Assembly (NCBI RefSeq): GCF_001685355.1
Contig: NZ_CP016438.1
Coordinates: 6,634,001-6,698,000 of the forward strand
Direction of reading: 5' to 3'
DNA: 64,000 bases
Origin: Streptomyces lincolnensis
Lineage (GTDB): Bacteria; Actinomycetota; Actinomycetes; Streptomycetales; Streptomycetaceae
Within the stretch, counting starts at the first letter, position 1, and every line of letters begins with the position of its first letter. Both the position numbers and the translations under genes were made by a program. The notes under the pieces were generated by a model. That model saw only the letters and a list, made by a program, of their open reading frames with translations, was not told the origin of the DNA and searched no databases. Shown in pieces: positions 62,958-64,000 of the stretch.

Positions 62958-63944
62958 ATGAGTGCCGATACCACCACCCCCGCCAAGGTGCCGCCGCCGC
63001 GGCAGGCACCCCCACCACCACCCGTGGGGGAGAAGCCGTCCCCGGGACGGCCCTCCGCCGGAGCCGGCACGCCCTGGCTGCTGCTCGCCCCCTGTCTGGG
63101 CATCCTGGCGCTCGTCCTCGGCTATCCGCTGGTCCGCCTGGTCACCCTGTCCTTCCAGAAGTTCGGGCAGTCCCAGCTGTGGGGCTTCCAGCCGGCCGAG
63201 TCGGTCGGGTTCGACAACTTCACGAAGGTGCTGGGCGACAGCGAGTTCTGGGCCGTCGTCGTCCGCACCGTCGTCTTCGCGGCCGGCTGCGTGATCTTCA
63301 CGATGGTCGCCGGCATGCTGATCGCGCTGCTGCTCCAGCGGGTCTCCGGCTGGGTGAAGATCCTCGTCAACATCGCGCTTGTGGCCAGCTGGGGCATGCC
63401 CATCATCGTCGCCACGACCGTCTTCAAATGGCTCTTCGACGCCGACTACGGCATCCTCAACGCGCTGCTCAGCAGGCTCCCGGGCGTGGAGATGATCGGC
63501 CACAACTGGTTCGCGAGCGGACCGCAGGGCCTGGCCGTGATCATGCTGCTGGTGGTCTGGGGCGCCGTGCCCTTCGTGGTCATCACCCTCAGCGCCGGCC
63601 TCACCCAGGTCCCCAAGGAAATGGAGGAGGCGGCCCGGCTCGACGGCGCGGGCGCCTGGGGCGTCTTCCGGTACGTCACCCTGCCCATCCTCAAGCCGAT
63701 CATCGTGATGCTCACGACCTTGTCGGTCATCTGGGACATGGGCGTCTTCCCCCAGGTCTTCGTGATGCGCAACGGCCATCCGGAGGCCGAGTTCCAGCTG
63801 CTGACCACCTACTCCTACGACCGTGCCTTCGTCGTCAACGACTACGCGCAGGGCTCGGCGATCGCCCTGCTCACCGTGGTGCTGCTGCTCGGGGTGGTCG
63901 CCGTGTACATGCGGCAGATGCTGAAGATCGGAGACGTCGAATGA
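62958..63944 (+). CDS. dasB: Chitobiose ABC importer permease DasB
   Basis: A 328-residue CUT1-type permease with six predicted helices from residue about 40, after a proline-rich N-terminal segment (PPPRQAPPPPPVGEK). The EAA loop is MEEAARLDGAGAWGVFRYVT, typical of sugar permeases. ATG at 62958. The stop overlaps the dasC start (ATGA). Confidence 0.95.
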   Translation: MSADTTTPAKVPPPRQAPPPPPVGEKPSPGRPSAGAGTPWLLLAPCLGILALVLGYPLVRLVTLSFQKFGQSQLWGFQPAESVGFDNFTKVLGDSEFWAVVVRTVVFAAGCVIFTMVAGMLIALLLQRVSGWVKILVNIALVASWGMPIIVATTVFKWLFDADYGILNALLSRLPGVEMIGHNWFASGPQGLAVIMLLVVWGAVPFVVITLSAGLTQVPKEMEEAARLDGAGAWGVFRYVTLPILKPIIVMLTTLSVIWDMGVFPQVFVMRNGHPEAEFQLLTTYSYDRAFVVNDYAQGSAIALLTVVLLLGVVAVYMRQMLKIGDVE

Positions 63945-64000
63945 GTACGGTCACCGCCCCCCGCCGCAGGTCCAGGCTCGGCTGGAACCTCCTCGGCCTC
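63941..64000 (+). CDS. dasC: Chitobiose ABC importer permease DasC, 5' end only
   Basis: The last 60 bases of the window open a frame with ATG at 63941, overlapping the dasB stop by four bases (ATGA). The first 20 residues (MSTVTAPRRRSRLGWNLLGL) are a basic lead-in to a membrane helix. Identity is inferred from position after dasA and dasB. Confidence 0.82.
   Translation, partial: MSTVTAPRRRSRLGWNLLGL

Overview
The window is high-GC DNA with GTG starts, four-base ATGA/GTGA gene overlaps and WhiB-like, RsrA and DasR proteins. Together these mark it as the chromosomal core of a Streptomyces. Several blocks match, in order and content, the Streptomyces coelicolor region from wblC through hisN, sigR-rsrA, the albaflavenone genes and nrdAB to dasR-dasABC. 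The species cannot be fixed from sequence alone. The first gene (an AdnB-like helicase-nuclease) and the last (dasC) run off the ends.

Bases 1-24987 form a block that also follows the Mycobacterium whiB7 neighbourhood: AdnB-like helicase, NudC, mycoredoxin, UvrD2, WblC, ABC1 kinase, ThiF-like protein, Zincin_2 protein, YlbL protease and UPF0182 protein. Streptomyces-specific genes are inserted: an M20 peptidase, a SprT/YgjP-like metallopeptidase, a TerD-AIM24 fusion followed by two AIM24 proteins, an SDR protein, MoaE and small membrane proteins. wblC has a long leader with a WhiB7-type promoter, an upstream reading frame and an intrinsic terminator, so it looks attenuated. The mycoredoxin has a sigma-R-type promoter.

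Bases 25080-27650 hold two identical initiator tRNA genes flanking a Sel1-repeat protein. Bases 27662-32549 hold an ABC importer, a Fur-family regulator, a CBS protein and histidinol phosphatase. Bases 32732-38406 hold a TetR regulator, a Gdx-type SMR exporter, RsgA, AroA, an M50 protein, an SRAP/HMCES protein and a hydrolase. Bases 38432-39677 hold the redox switch sigR-rsrA, with its autoregulatory promoter and two translation starts. Three roadblock proteins, a DUF4388 protein and an HD-GYP pair follow (39724-44938), then a TPR protein and peptide deformylase.

Bases 47108-49557 are the two-gene albaflavenone pathway (epi-isozizaene synthase and CYP170A1). Bases 49576-55025 hold an AraC-type gene and class Ia ribonucleotide reductase nrdAB, with an upstream cobalamin riboswitch and probable NrdR boxes. 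A 261-bp MITE-like element sits at 55729-55989. Carbon uptake follows: a solute symporter with its DUF3311 partner, and CstA with YbdD. The window ends with dasR and the divergent chitobiose operon dasABC with DasR operators.

The genes connect functionally. WblC and sigma-R both respond to antibiotic or thiol stress and control redox and ribosome protection, and mycoredoxin, deformylase and RsgA belong to the same physiology. DasR links aminosugar supply to the das importer. Vitamin B12 and NrdR together set the supply of deoxynucleotides.
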